Assembly (NCBI GenBank): GCA_905181625.1
Contig: CAJIYJ010000006.1
Coordinates: forward strand, 1-64,000
Reading direction: 5' to 3'
DNA length: 64,000 bases
From: an uncultured Flavobacteriaceae bacterium
GTDB taxonomy: Bacteria > Bacteroidota > Bacteroidia > Flavobacteriales > Flavobacteriaceae
Part shown: in pieces, positions 45,443 through 54,856 of the stretch
How the letters are laid out: every line of letters begins with the position of its first letter
Position numbering within the stretch: the first letter of the stretch is position 1
Notes under the pieces: generated by a model
The model's database searches: none
The model's input: only the letters and a program-made list of their open reading frames with translations
What the model was told of the DNA's origin: nothing
Translations under genes and position numbers: made by a program

Positions 45443-46984
45443 ATGAATAAACTTTTATTATTTTATATTAAATGCTATTTTTTTTTAGCAATTCTCTTTT
45501 TTTTTAGTTGTAAAAAAACTAATTCGTCAGAGAAATCTCAACCTAATATCATATACATTTTAGCAGATGATTTAGGATACGGAGAATTAGGCATTTATGG
45601 ACAAAAATTAATAGAAACTCCTAATATTGACAAATTAGCAAATTCTGGAATGTTATTTACCAATCATTATTCTGGTGCTCCAGTATGTGCTCCTGCAAGA
45701 AGTGTATTAATGACAGGAATGCATATGGGAAACACTCATATCAGAGCTAATGGCGAGTGGAGCGAGAGAGGCGATGTCTGGAGTTTTAAAGCCATGTTAG
45801 ATGACCCAAGTTTAGAAGGGCAGAGACCCTTATTAGACTCTATAGTGACGGTTGCTAATGTTTTACAAGAAAATGGTTATAAAACTGGGATGGTTGGAAA
45901 ATGGGGATTAGGAGCTCCGATGACTAATAGTATACCTAATAAAAAAGGGTTTGATTTTTTTTATGGCTATAACTGTCAAAGACAAGCCCACACTTATTAC
46001 CCAACTCATTTATGGAAAAATGATAAAAGATATTTTTTAAATAACTACATAGTTACCAAGCAAGAAGGATTGGAAGAAAATGCTGATCCATATGATAGTA
46101 AATCATATAAAAAATACAACCAGAAAGATTATGCTCCCGCTTTAATGCATCAAGAAGCTTTAGATTTTATAGACAGAAATAAAGATGAAAATTTCTTTCT
46201 TTACTATGCCTCACCAATTCCTCATCTTCCTTTACAAGGTCCGCAGAAATGGGTAGATTATTATTTAGAAAAATTCGGATCTGAAGAGCCCTATACTGGA
46301 AAGTCATATTTTCCAAATAAAAATCCTAGAGCTACTTATGCCGCCATGATTTCATATTTAGATCAGCAAGTTGGAGAAATTGTTGAGAAACTTAAAGAAA
46401 TTGGGGAATATGAAAATACACTTATCATTTTTACAAGTGATAATGGTCCATCCTGGGTAAAGCAAGTTGACTACAACTTTTTTAATAGTACAGGAATCTT
46501 TGTTAACTCAAGAGATACGATGAAGGGTAGTGTAAGTGAAGGGGGTATAAGAGTACCAATGATAGCAAGTTGGCCTAATACAATTAAGTCGGGCTCTGTT
46601 TCTAATCATATATCTTCATTTTATGATTTTTTTGCTACTGCCTGTGATATCGCTAATATTGAACTTCCGTTTAATACTGATGGAATAAGTTTTTACCCAA
46701 CATTGCAAGCAAAAAATCAAACTCAACATGATTACTTGTACTGGGAGTATCCTGCAAGTGGAGGGCTACAAGCTATAAGAATGGGCAAATGGAAAGGAAT
46801 CAAAAAAAATCTATTCAAATCAGACTCTAAACTTCAACTTTATGACTTAAGCAATGACCCTAAGGAGCTGATTGATGTTTCTAAAAGATTTCCGGAAAAA
46901 ATAAAACTACTTGAAAAATATCTTGACGAAGCCCATACAACCCCAACTGTGAAAAAATTCATAATTCCAGTTTTGGAAAACTAA
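45443..46984 (+). CDS. Exported type I sulfatase (lipoprotein)
   Basis: This sulfatase has 513 residues from the ATG beginning MNKLLLFYIK; an upstream TTG at 45419 would add 8 residues. A lipobox (FFFSC, Cys23) is followed by ILADDLGYGELG, the formylglycine motif CAPAR (Cys82), MTGMHMGNTHIR, GKWGLGAP, YYASPIPHLPL and FTSDNGPSW. CAPAR fits CxPxR, so the FGE at 41969 could activate it. It resembles arylsulfatase A-like enzymes of marine bacteria. It precedes the GHMP kinase by 12 nt, linking desulfation with sugar phosphorylation. Confidence 0.9.
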   Translation: MNKLLLFYIKCYFFLAILFFFSCKKTNSSEKSQPNIIYILADDLGYGELGIYGQKLIETPNIDKLANSGMLFTNHYSGAPVCAPARSVLMTGMHMGNTHIRANGEWSERGDVWSFKAMLDDPSLEGQRPLLDSIVTVANVLQENGYKTGMVGKWGLGAPMTNSIPNKKGFDFFYGYNCQRQAHTYYPTHLWKNDKRYFLNNYIVTKQEGLEENADPYDSKSYKKYNQKDYAPALMHQEALDFIDRNKDENFFLYYASPIPHLPLQGPQKWVDYYLEKFGSEEPYTGKSYFPNKNPRATYAAMISYLDQQVGEIVEKLKEIGEYENTLIIFTSDNGPSWVKQVDYNFFNSTGIFVNSRDTMKGSVSEGGIRVPMIASWPNTIKSGSVSNHISSFYDFFATACDIANIELPFNTDGISFYPTLQAKNQTQHDYLYWEYPASGGLQAIRMGKWKGIKKNLFKSDSKLQLYDLSNDPKELIDVSKRFPEKIKLLEKYLDEAHTTPTVKKFIIPVLEN

Positions 46985-46996
46985 TAATAAAAAACA

Positions 46997-48076
46997 TTGT
47001 TATTGAAAAATACAATTATTTCTAAAGCTCCAGCCAGAATTTGTCTTTTTGGAGATCATCAAGATTATTTAGGACTTCCCGTAATTGCATGTGCAATAGA
47101 TAAATATATCACAGTAGAAGGGGAGTTTAATTCTGACATATTATTAAATTTTAATTTAATTGATTTAAATAAAGAAGTATGTATTAATGTTAATGAAGAT
47201 TTAATAGTTATAAAAAAAGGAGACCACATTAGAGCCGTAATCAAAACATTACGAACTTTTGGCTGTTATGTTAATTCAGGCATGGATATTAAAGTCCAGA
47301 GTGATATTTATATAAATGCGGGTATTTCTAGTTCATCTGCCTTAACAGTTTGTTTAGTTTATTTTTTCATTAAAGCTTTTGGGATTAATAGAGAAATTAA
47401 TAATGAATTGATTGCTGAAATAGCATATCGTTCTGAAGTAATTGAGCAAGGAGGCTCAGGTGGAAAAATGGATCAATATTCAATAGCTATAGGGAACACA
47501 ATTTTTTTAGAAACTGGGTCTAGGTTTTCATACAAAAAGATTGATAGTGGATTTAGTAGTTTTATAATTGCAAACTCTGGAATTGAAAAAAATACAGATG
47601 GAGTATTGAAAGAATTAAGAAATAAGGCTACTGATGCAATAGGAAAAGTTCAAAAATTCAATTCAAAATTTGATATTTTAAAATGTAAGAATGAAAATAT
47701 TGAAGATTACTCAAAGATATTAGACAATGAATCATTTGTTTACTTTAAAGCTGCGGTAGAAAATCATCATGTTACATTGAAAGCTTTAAAAGAAATGGAA
47801 AATTCAAATACAAGCACTAAAGTATTGGGAGAATTAATGAATTTACATCACAATATTTTAAAAAATAAACTTAAGATTACAGTACCTAAAATTGATCAAA
47901 TGATTGACGCTGCAAATTTAGCCGGAGCTTATGGATCAAAGATTGTTGGATCTGGCTGTGGAGGCTCAATTGTTGCAGTTTCAAGTATTAATAATGAAGA
48001 AAAAATTATGAAATCAATTCTTGAAGCAGGTGCAATTGATGTTTCTAGAGTTAAAATATCAAAAGGAATTTTTTAA
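46997..48076 (+). CDS. GHMP-family sugar kinase (galactokinase/heptose-kinase-like)
   Basis: This 359-residue sugar-1-kinase of the GHMP superfamily has the substrate motif APARICLFGDHQDYLG (galactokinase-like), ATP loop NAGISSSSALTV, EQGGSGGKMDQ and C-terminal VGSGCGGSIVAV. No ATG is available at the 5' end; translation must begin at one of two TTG codons (46997 or 47003), as a stop lies just upstream. It is followed directly by a nucleotidyltransferase, so it probably makes a sugar-1-phosphate for NDP-sugar formation. In this amino-sugar setting GalNAc or GlcNAc is a candidate, but L-fucose or heptose types cannot be excluded. Confidence 0.8.
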   Translation: MLLKNTIISKAPARICLFGDHQDYLGLPVIACAIDKYITVEGEFNSDILLNFNLIDLNKEVCINVNEDLIVIKKGDHIRAVIKTLRTFGCYVNSGMDIKVQSDIYINAGISSSSALTVCLVYFFIKAFGINREINNELIAEIAYRSEVIEQGGSGGKMDQYSIAIGNTIFLETGSRFSYKKIDSGFSSFIIANSGIEKNTDGVLKELRNKATDAIGKVQKFNSKFDILKCKNENIEDYSKILDNESFVYFKAAVENHHVTLKALKEMENSNTSTKVLGELMNLHHNILKNKLKITVPKIDQMIDAANLAGAYGSKIVGSGCGGSIVAVSSINNEEKIMKSILEAGAIDVSRVKISKGIF

Positions 48077-48077
48077 A

Positions 48078-48908
48078 ATGACAAACTCAATAATTATCAT
48101 GGCTGCTGGGGCTTCTTCAAGAATGAAAAAGCCAGTTAATAATGTTAAGTTGTCAATTGACCAGGTTGATGCTGCTAATTCAAAGAGCAAGGTTTTAATC
48201 GAATTTGGGAGTGAGAAAAAACCATTTATTAGTTATTTAATTTCAAATGCAGTACAATCAGGGTTTAAAAACATATATATAGTTACTAGCGAAAAAGCCG
48301 ATTTTTTTAGAAATAACATCAATCTTAAATCAAATGAAGCAAGTATTAGATTTTCGATACAATACTTACTAAATAATAGAATTAGGCCTTTAGGAACTGC
48401 TGATGCTGTCTTACAAACTCTAAATCAATTTCCTGTTTTAAAATCCACATCTTTTTGTGTTTGTAACGGAGATAATTTATATTCAATTAAATCATTGTCA
48501 AAAATAAGATTTAGTGAAGCTGAAAATGCTTTTATGGCCTACGATCGTGATGGATTGAATTTTTCTGAAAAGAGAATTAGTTCTTTTGCAGTCATTAAAA
48601 TGAATGAAAATAATTTCTTAGAAGATATCATTGAAAAACCTAAGGCGGAATTGATTAATAAATACTTGGATAATTCTGGTAAAGTAAGGGTTAGTATGAA
48701 TCTTTTTAAGTTTAGTGGGGCTTATAGTTTTAAGTTTTTTAAAAATTGTCCGTTAAATGATTTAAGAGACGAGAAGGAGATACCAGATGTTTTGAAAAAC
48801 ATGATTTTAAAAAAATCTAATAGTGTTTTGGGAATTCTAATTTCAGATAATGTTTTAGATTTAACTTCAAAAAAGGATATTTTAGAAGTACAGAAATATT
48901 TAAAATAA
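48078..48908 (+). CDS. Sugar-phosphate nucleotidyltransferase
   Basis: This 276-residue NTP-transferase has the N-terminal IIIMAAGASSRMKKP, where the basic residues bind the nucleotide phosphates, and the metal Asp in VCNGDNLYS, followed by FAVIKMNENNFLEDIIEKP as in sugar nucleotidylyltransferases. I start it at the ATG 1 nt after the kinase stop; a longer frame from 48021 only overlaps the kinase. The two genes form an evident two-step unit, sugar to sugar-1-P to NDP-sugar. The base and sugar are not determined. Confidence 0.82.
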   Translation: MTNSIIIMAAGASSRMKKPVNNVKLSIDQVDAANSKSKVLIEFGSEKKPFISYLISNAVQSGFKNIYIVTSEKADFFRNNINLKSNEASIRFSIQYLLNNRIRPLGTADAVLQTLNQFPVLKSTSFCVCNGDNLYSIKSLSKIRFSEAENAFMAYDRDGLNFSEKRISSFAVIKMNENNFLEDIIEKPKAELINKYLDNSGKVRVSMNLFKFSGAYSFKFFKNCPLNDLRDEKEIPDVLKNMILKKSNSVLGILISDNVLDLTSKKDILEVQKYLK

Positions 48909-48997
48909 TTGAGTTAGTCTATGCTTTATATCTTTTTAGCTATTTATTGATTAAATTTAAGTAGTAATAAACTAGATTTAATAAAATATTAACACAT

Positions 48998-50812
48998 ATG
49001 ATCGATTTATCTTCACTTGATATATTTATAATTATTGGATTTTTTTCAACAACTCTTATTATTGGCTTTTGGGTTTCTAAAAAATCTTCCTCAAGCTCTT
49101 CTGAATATTTTTTATCTGGAAGGAATATGCCTTGGTGGTTACTAGGAATTTCTATGGTTGCTACTACTTTTTCTACAGATACTCCCAATTTAGTTACAGA
49201 TATAGTTAGAAATAATGGTGTTTCTGGAAATTGGGTCTGGTGGGCTTTTCTTTTAACAGGTCTTCTAACAGTTTTTGTTTATGCTAAACTATGGAGAAGA
49301 TCAAATGTATCTACTGATATGGAATTTTATGAGTTGAGATATAGTGGATGGGGGGGGAAGTTTTTAAGAGCTTTTAGAGCAATTTATCTTGGAGTTATAT
49401 TTAATGTAATGGCTATGTCCGGAGTCACATTAGCTGCAATAAAAATTGGCGAAATAATGTTGGGACTATCTCCATTAGAAACCATACTTTATGCAGGTTC
49501 AATTACGGTGGTTTTTAGTACAGTTGGTGGGTTTAGAGGAGTTGTTTACACTGATTTTATTTTATTTTTCGTTGCAATGGCCGGATCAATTGGTGCGGCA
49601 TATTATTTGGTAAACCTACCTGAAATTGGAGGAATGGCAAATTTAATTTCAAATGAAAATGTTGCTGATAAATTAGCTATTATCCCAAACTTTGATGATC
49701 CAGATGTGTATATACCATTACTTATTGTTCCTCTTGCGGTTCAATGGTGGAGCTCTTGGTATCCTGGAGCTGAGCCTGGAGGGGGTGGGTATATCGCACA
49801 AAGAATGCTAGCGGCTAAAGATGAAAATCATGCAATAGGAGCAACTTTTTTCTTTAATGTTATGCACTATGCATTAAGACCATGGCCTTGGATTATTGTT
49901 GCATTAGCTTCATTAGTGATATTCCCTGATTTAGCAAGTATTCAAAATGCCTTTCCTGGGATATCAGAAGATAAGTTAGGACATGATCTTGCGTACCCTG
50001 CAATGCTAACTATGCTACCCTCAGGTTTATTAGGGTTGGTTGTTGCCTCTCTTGTAGCTGCCTATATGTCAACTATATCAACTCACCTTAATTGGGGATC
50101 TTCGTATATTGTCAATGATTTTTATAAGCAACAAATAAACAAGAATGCTAGCGAAAAACAACTAGTTAATGTTGGAAGAATTTCTACTATAACTTTATTT
50201 CTTATCAGTGCCATTTTTGCATTATTATTAACTAATGCTCTTCAATTATTTGATGTTATTCTAATGTTCGGAGCTGGAACAGGATTGATTTTTATTTTAA
50301 GATGGTTTTGGTGGAGAATAAATGCATGGAGTGAGATTTCAGCTATGTTTGTTTCAGGATTTGTTTCGATTATTTTAAATTTTTCTTCACTAGGAGATAC
50401 TTTATTTTCAGATTCAGGACTGTTCCCATCTTACTATAAATTTCCAGTGGTTGTCTTATTTACAACTTTAATTTGGGTAATAGTAACTTTTTTAACCAAA
50501 CCAGACTTAACAGAAACATTAATTGATTTTTGCAAAAAAACTAATCCTGGAGGACCAGGATGGAAGACTATTAAAGCTGAAGCTGCAAATAAAAATATTT
50601 TCTTTGATAAGGAGAGTGATGATAAAACTTGGTCAGTTCCTCTTGGAATTTTATGCATGATATGCGGATGTCTAGCCATCTATTCAATATTGTTCTCAAC
50701 TGGATATTTTATTTATGGCGACATTAATAATGGCATCACTTTCTTGACTATTGGATTTGTTTTTGCTTTTGGACTAAAATACAATTGGAATAAATTAAAT
50801 AAGTTAAAATGA
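48998..50812 (+). CDS. Sodium:solute symporter (SSS family, sugar-type)
   Basis: This 604-residue SSS permease has 13 or more membrane segments. The N-terminal YFLSGRNMPWWLLGISMVATTFSTDTP, GGFRGVVYTDFILFFVAM and SSWYPGAEPGGGGYIAQRM fit the SGLT-like sugar branch rather than the acetate branch represented at 39887. It is followed with a 4-nt overlap (ATGA) by NagB/PIG-L, so amino sugar or N-acetyl amino sugar is the likely cargo. The gap upstream (48909-48997) shows no clear promoter box. Confidence 0.85.
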   Translation: MIDLSSLDIFIIIGFFSTTLIIGFWVSKKSSSSSSEYFLSGRNMPWWLLGISMVATTFSTDTPNLVTDIVRNNGVSGNWVWWAFLLTGLLTVFVYAKLWRRSNVSTDMEFYELRYSGWGGKFLRAFRAIYLGVIFNVMAMSGVTLAAIKIGEIMLGLSPLETILYAGSITVVFSTVGGFRGVVYTDFILFFVAMAGSIGAAYYLVNLPEIGGMANLISNENVADKLAIIPNFDDPDVYIPLLIVPLAVQWWSSWYPGAEPGGGGYIAQRMLAAKDENHAIGATFFFNVMHYALRPWPWIIVALASLVIFPDLASIQNAFPGISEDKLGHDLAYPAMLTMLPSGLLGLVVASLVAAYMSTISTHLNWGSSYIVNDFYKQQINKNASEKQLVNVGRISTITLFLISAIFALLLTNALQLFDVILMFGAGTGLIFILRWFWWRINAWSEISAMFVSGFVSIILNFSSLGDTLFSDSGLFPSYYKFPVVVLFTTLIWVIVTFLTKPDLTETLIDFCKKTNPGGPGWKTIKAEAANKNIFFDKESDDKTWSVPLGILCMICGCLAIYSILFSTGYFIYGDINNGITFLTIGFVFAFGLKYNWNKLNKLK

Positions 50813-52701
50813 GAATTAATTATAAATCGCCAGGGACATTAGAACAAACAAGGTTTGAAAAAATTCATAGTGTTATTTTTAGTGATTCAAAAAATGCTTC
50901 TAAAATAGTTGCTAATGAGATAGCTACATTAATTAAGAAAAAACAAAAGAATAACCAAAACTGTGTATTAGGTCTAGCTACAGGATCTTCTCCTATTTCT
51001 GTATATAACGAACTTGTCAGAATGCATAAAGAAGATGGGCTTAGCTTTTTTAATGTAATATCATTTAATTTGGACGAGTATTTTCCTATGAAAAAGGATG
51101 ACATTCAAAGCTATCATCATTTTATGAATGAGCATTTATTTTCTCATGTTGATATAAAGCCTGAAAATATATTTATTCCAGATGGCGACATAAGTGAAAA
51201 TGAAATTAATGATTATTGTCAGAGTTATGATGAAAAGATTTCCAAATTAGGAGGGATTGATTTTCAGCTTTTAGGAATAGGAAGAACGGGTCATATTGGA
51301 TTTAATGAGCCAGGGTCAAATTATGACTCGTTAACTAGAAGAATTCACCTTAATTATATAACTAGAAATGATGCAAGAAAATCTTTTTATGGAATTGAGA
51401 ATGTCCCGACAACTGCTATCACAATGGGAATTAAAACTATTAGAAAATCTAAAAGAATAGTTTTACTTGCGTGGGGACAAAACAAATCTTCTGTTATTAA
51501 AAAAGCTATCGAAAACGAAATTGATTCAAACATACCTGCTAGTTTTTTACAAAAACACAGTAATGTAACTTTTGTATTAGACAATTCATCTTCATCTAAT
51601 TTAACTAGAATTAAATCTCCTTGGAAGGTAGGGTCATGTAAATGGAATGATGAGCTAAAAGCAAAAGCAATAATGTGGCTATGTGAAATAACTAAGAAGT
51701 CAATATTAAAATTAACAGAATCTGATTATAATAAGAATAATTTATCTGAATTACTATTGCATCAAACTACTTATGAAATAAATCTAGAAATATTTAATAA
51801 ACTTCAAAGAACTATAACTGGTTGGCCAGGAGGAAAGCCCGATGTTGAGGATAGATACAGGCCAGAAAGAGCTAATCCATCCAAAAAGAGAGTTCTTATT
51901 TTTAGTCCGCACCCAGATGATGATGTGATTTCTATGGGAGGTACTTTTGACAGACTAGTCTCTCAAGGGCACGAAGTTCATGTAGTTTATCAAACTTCTG
52001 GAAATATTGCGGTGTCTAATTCTGACGTGCTTAAGTATGTTGAAGTTTATGAAAGTTTTTCAAATAAAAATGATAAAGAATTAATAAGTTTATTAAAATT
52101 TAATAATGAAATTTTAAATAACAAAAAAATAAGAAAGATAGCAGGCCTAATTAGAGAAAAAGAATCCCTTGGGGCTACTAGATTTCTTGGAATTCCTGAT
52201 TCTAATGTACATTTTTTAAAACTTCCTTTTTACGAAACAGGCTCTGTTAAGAAATCTATACCTACAGCAAGTGATAAGGAAATAATAAGTAATATCATTT
52301 CAGAAATAAAACCTCATCAAATTTATGCTGCTGGAGATTTAGCTGACCCTCATGGAACACACAAGGTTTGTCTGGACATTTTTTTCGATGTTTTACAAGA
52401 GTTAAAAAGTGAAAAATTCATGAAAGATTGCTGGGTTTGGTTATATAGAGGCGCATGGCATGAATGGGAAATTCATCAAATTGATATGTCTGTCCCAATG
52501 AGTCCTAACCAAGTATTAAGAAAAAGAAAAGCTATTTTTTATCATCAAACACAAAAAGATAATGTTATGTTTCAAGGGGATGACGATAGAGAATTTTGGG
52601 TTAGGACGGAGGACAGAAATCTTGCGATTGCAACAAGGTTTAGAAAGATAGGAATGCCAGATTATGCGGCTATCGAAACCTTTAAAAGACATCATTTTTA
52701 G
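50809..52701 (+). CDS. nagB: Glucosamine-6-phosphate deaminase fused to a PIG-L/LmbE deacetylase-like domain
   Basis: This 630-residue two-domain protein starts with a NagB domain (about 1-270): GLATGSSPISVYNEL, SFNLDEYFPM, LGIGRTGHIGFNEPGS. It converts glucosamine-6-P to fructose-6-P and ammonia. The C-terminal part (about 360-630) is PIG-L-like with the zinc motif SPHPDDDVISMGG and DLADPHGTH, as in GlcNAc deacetylases. The fusion would let one protein both deacetylate and deaminate, and is common in Bacteroidota. This is the strongest evidence that the island ends in amino-sugar catabolism. No nagA gene is visible, in line with the PIG-L domain taking its role. Confidence 0.92.
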   Translation: MRINYKSPGTLEQTRFEKIHSVIFSDSKNASKIVANEIATLIKKKQKNNQNCVLGLATGSSPISVYNELVRMHKEDGLSFFNVISFNLDEYFPMKKDDIQSYHHFMNEHLFSHVDIKPENIFIPDGDISENEINDYCQSYDEKISKLGGIDFQLLGIGRTGHIGFNEPGSNYDSLTRRIHLNYITRNDARKSFYGIENVPTTAITMGIKTIRKSKRIVLLAWGQNKSSVIKKAIENEIDSNIPASFLQKHSNVTFVLDNSSSSNLTRIKSPWKVGSCKWNDELKAKAIMWLCEITKKSILKLTESDYNKNNLSELLLHQTTYEINLEIFNKLQRTITGWPGGKPDVEDRYRPERANPSKKRVLIFSPHPDDDVISMGGTFDRLVSQGHEVHVVYQTSGNIAVSNSDVLKYVEVYESFSNKNDKELISLLKFNNEILNNKKIRKIAGLIREKESLGATRFLGIPDSNVHFLKLPFYETGSVKKSIPTASDKEIISNIISEIKPHQIYAAGDLADPHGTHKVCLDIFFDVLQELKSEKFMKDCWVWLYRGAWHEWEIHQIDMSVPMSPNQVLRKRKAIFYHQTQKDNVMFQGDDDREFWVRTEDRNLAIATRFRKIGMPDYAAIETFKRHHF

Positions 52702-52714
52702 TTATATTCCCTGA

Positions 52715-53338
52715 ATGCAAACTATTAAAGAAGTATGCGTTGATTCATTAGAAGATGCTATCAATGCAGAAAAAAATGGAGCCAACAGAATTGAGCTATG
52801 TGGTAGATTAGATTTAGATGGATTGACTCCCTCAAGAGAATTAATTAAAGAAACTTTTTATGCTTTAAAAACACCTATTAGAGTTATGATAAGGCCAAAA
52901 CACCCTTCTTTTATCTACTCTAAAGAAGAAATAAACACCATGATAGAAGATATTAATTTTTGTAAAAATCTAGGTTTAGATGGCGTGGTATTAGGATGTT
53001 TAGACCAAAATGCAAATTTTGATATGATTCAAATAAATAAACTTTCAAAAGCTGCAAAGCCTTTAAATGTGATTATTCACAAGGCTATCGACTCTACTAG
53101 TTCTGTTATAGATTCTTTATCATTAATATCTAGTAACAGAAACATTAATGGAGTATTAACGTCAGGAGGTGAGCGTTTTGCGATAAATGCTGTAGAAATT
53201 CTAAAAAAAATGTTAGATTTAGTTCCTGATAGTTTTGAAATTATTTCTGCTGGAGGCATTACTTATGAAAATTTTGATAAGTTACATTCTCAAATAGAAG
53301 GAAAATATTATCACGGTAAAAAAATAATTAAATTCTAA
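52715..53338 (+). CDS. cutC: CutC family protein
   Basis: This 207-residue TIM-barrel protein of the CutC family has KEVCVDSLEDAINAEKNGAN, RIELCGRLDLDGLTPS, VRVMIRPKHPSFIYS, GVVLGCLDQ, IIHKAIDST and GVLTSGGE. The family was named for copper homeostasis, but this is disputed, and Bacteroidota copies often lie in carbohydrate loci, as here between nagB and a POT transporter. It is shorter than typical members (about 240), ending soon after IISAGGITYENF. A role in sugar metabolism is possible; the true reaction is unknown. Confidence 0.88.
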   Translation: MQTIKEVCVDSLEDAINAEKNGANRIELCGRLDLDGLTPSRELIKETFYALKTPIRVMIRPKHPSFIYSKEEINTMIEDINFCKNLGLDGVVLGCLDQNANFDMIQINKLSKAAKPLNVIIHKAIDSTSSVIDSLSLISSNRNINGVLTSGGERFAINAVEILKKMLDLVPDSFEIISAGGITYENFDKLHSQIEGKYYHGKKIIKF

Positions 53339-53348
53339 TAAATAAAAT

Positions 53349-54848
53349 ATGAGCAATCACGCTGAACTTCAACAAAAAACACTTTTTGGACACCCTATAG
53401 GATTGTTTGTGTTATTCTTTACTGAGTTATGGGAGCGATTTAGCTACTACGGAATGAGAGCAATTCTTGTTTTGTATTTAGTGTCTGAAACATCAGGAGA
53501 CAACCCAGGCATGGGCTGGGCAGATGGTGATGCTATTGCTTTGTACGGTTGGTATACGATGTTTGTTTATTTAGCAACAATTCCTGGCGGAATTTTAGCA
53601 GACAGGTTTCTAGGCCAAAGAAAATCAGTTATGGTTGGAGGTCTTTTACTTTGTTTTGGTCATGGAATTTTAGCAGTTGAGGCATTATGGGCATTTTATA
53701 CTGGATTAACTTTTATTGTCTTAGGAGTAGGTTGCTTAAAAGGAAATATTTCAACTATGGTTGGTGGACTTTATGGTAAAAGTGATATTGACAAAAGAGA
53801 TATGGGTTTTTATATTTTTTATATGGGAATTAATGTTGGTGCTGCTGTTTCTGCTATCGTGGTCGGTTATATTGGTGAGGTATATAACTGGCATTATGGC
53901 TTTGGTTTAGCTGGAATTGGAATGGCTATAGGTCAATTTGTTTATTGGAAAGGACAAAAGTATTTAAGTCATGTTGGTAACCTAATTGAATTAGATTCTT
54001 CAGAAAAAAAATCAGAAAATTTATTTTTACAAATTTTCAAAAAATCAAACTCTTTGATTGGATTTTCTGTTACTGCACTTTTAGGTTTATACATAGGTTA
54101 TAGTGGAGATTGGAGTTATGGTCTGCTACTAATTGGTATTTCTTTTGCAGTTGGATTTGCAATTGTAGTTTATAATGATGGAAATAAAATTGAAAAAGAT
54201 AGAATTTTAGTAACCTATTTGGCCTTTTTAATAGTAATTGTTTTTTGGGGCGCTTTTGAACAAGCAGGAGGTTTAATGAATATTTACGCTTCTCAAAAAA
54301 CAGATTTAGCTTTAGGTAATTTCATGGTTCCTGCTAGTTGGTTTCAATCTGTTAATGCAACTTTTATTCTGATTTTTGCTACTGCGATTGGTTCTTTTTG
54401 GATTTGGTGGAAAAAGAAGGGCTACCAGCATTCTTCGATATTTAAAATGGCAGTTGGAGTAATTATAATGGGATTTGGATTCTCATTTATGTCTTTAGCA
54501 GCAAATGAAGTTACATATGATGCAGCTGGGGAAATTACTCAGAAATCTGCAATGTATTGGTTGGTTCTAGCTTATCTTTTTCATACTATTGGTGAATTAT
54601 GCGCTTCACCTGTAGCACTTTCATTTGTAACAAAATTAGCTCCAGCTAGGTGGGGAGCTTTTATGATGGGGTCATATTTTGCTGCAACTGGTCTTGGAAA
54701 TAAAGTTGCTGGATTAATAGGTGAAAACGCTTCAGAAGCTGGAGATTTTTGGACTTTTACAGGAATAACTATTTTTTGCACGATTTTTGGAGTATTAGTA
54801 ATTCTAATAATCAAACCACTTAAAAGAATGGTGCACGATGCAGAATAA
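53349..54848 (+). CDS. POT/PTR family transporter (oligopeptide or amino-sugar related)
   Basis: This 499-residue proton-coupled transporter of the POT family (MFS) has an N-terminal FFTELWERFSYYGMRAILVLYL, GGILADRFLGQRKSVMVGG between helices 2 and 3, GYIGEVYNWHYGFGLAGIGM, and FWGAFEQAGGLMNIYA in helix 7. The ExxERFxYYG pattern, a proton-coupling element of the family, is intact. POT proteins take up di- and tripeptides. Near the amino-sugar genes it could import muropeptide-like or glycopeptide fragments (inference). Confidence 0.9.
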   Translation: MSNHAELQQKTLFGHPIGLFVLFFTELWERFSYYGMRAILVLYLVSETSGDNPGMGWADGDAIALYGWYTMFVYLATIPGGILADRFLGQRKSVMVGGLLLCFGHGILAVEALWAFYTGLTFIVLGVGCLKGNISTMVGGLYGKSDIDKRDMGFYIFYMGINVGAAVSAIVVGYIGEVYNWHYGFGLAGIGMAIGQFVYWKGQKYLSHVGNLIELDSSEKKSENLFLQIFKKSNSLIGFSVTALLGLYIGYSGDWSYGLLLIGISFAVGFAIVVYNDGNKIEKDRILVTYLAFLIVIVFWGAFEQAGGLMNIYASQKTDLALGNFMVPASWFQSVNATFILIFATAIGSFWIWWKKKGYQHSSIFKMAVGVIIMGFGFSFMSLAANEVTYDAAGEITQKSAMYWLVLAYLFHTIGELCASPVALSFVTKLAPARWGAFMMGSYFAATGLGNKVAGLIGENASEAGDFWTFTGITIFCTIFGVLVILIIKPLKRMVHDAE

Positions 54849-54856
54849 TTTTTATA

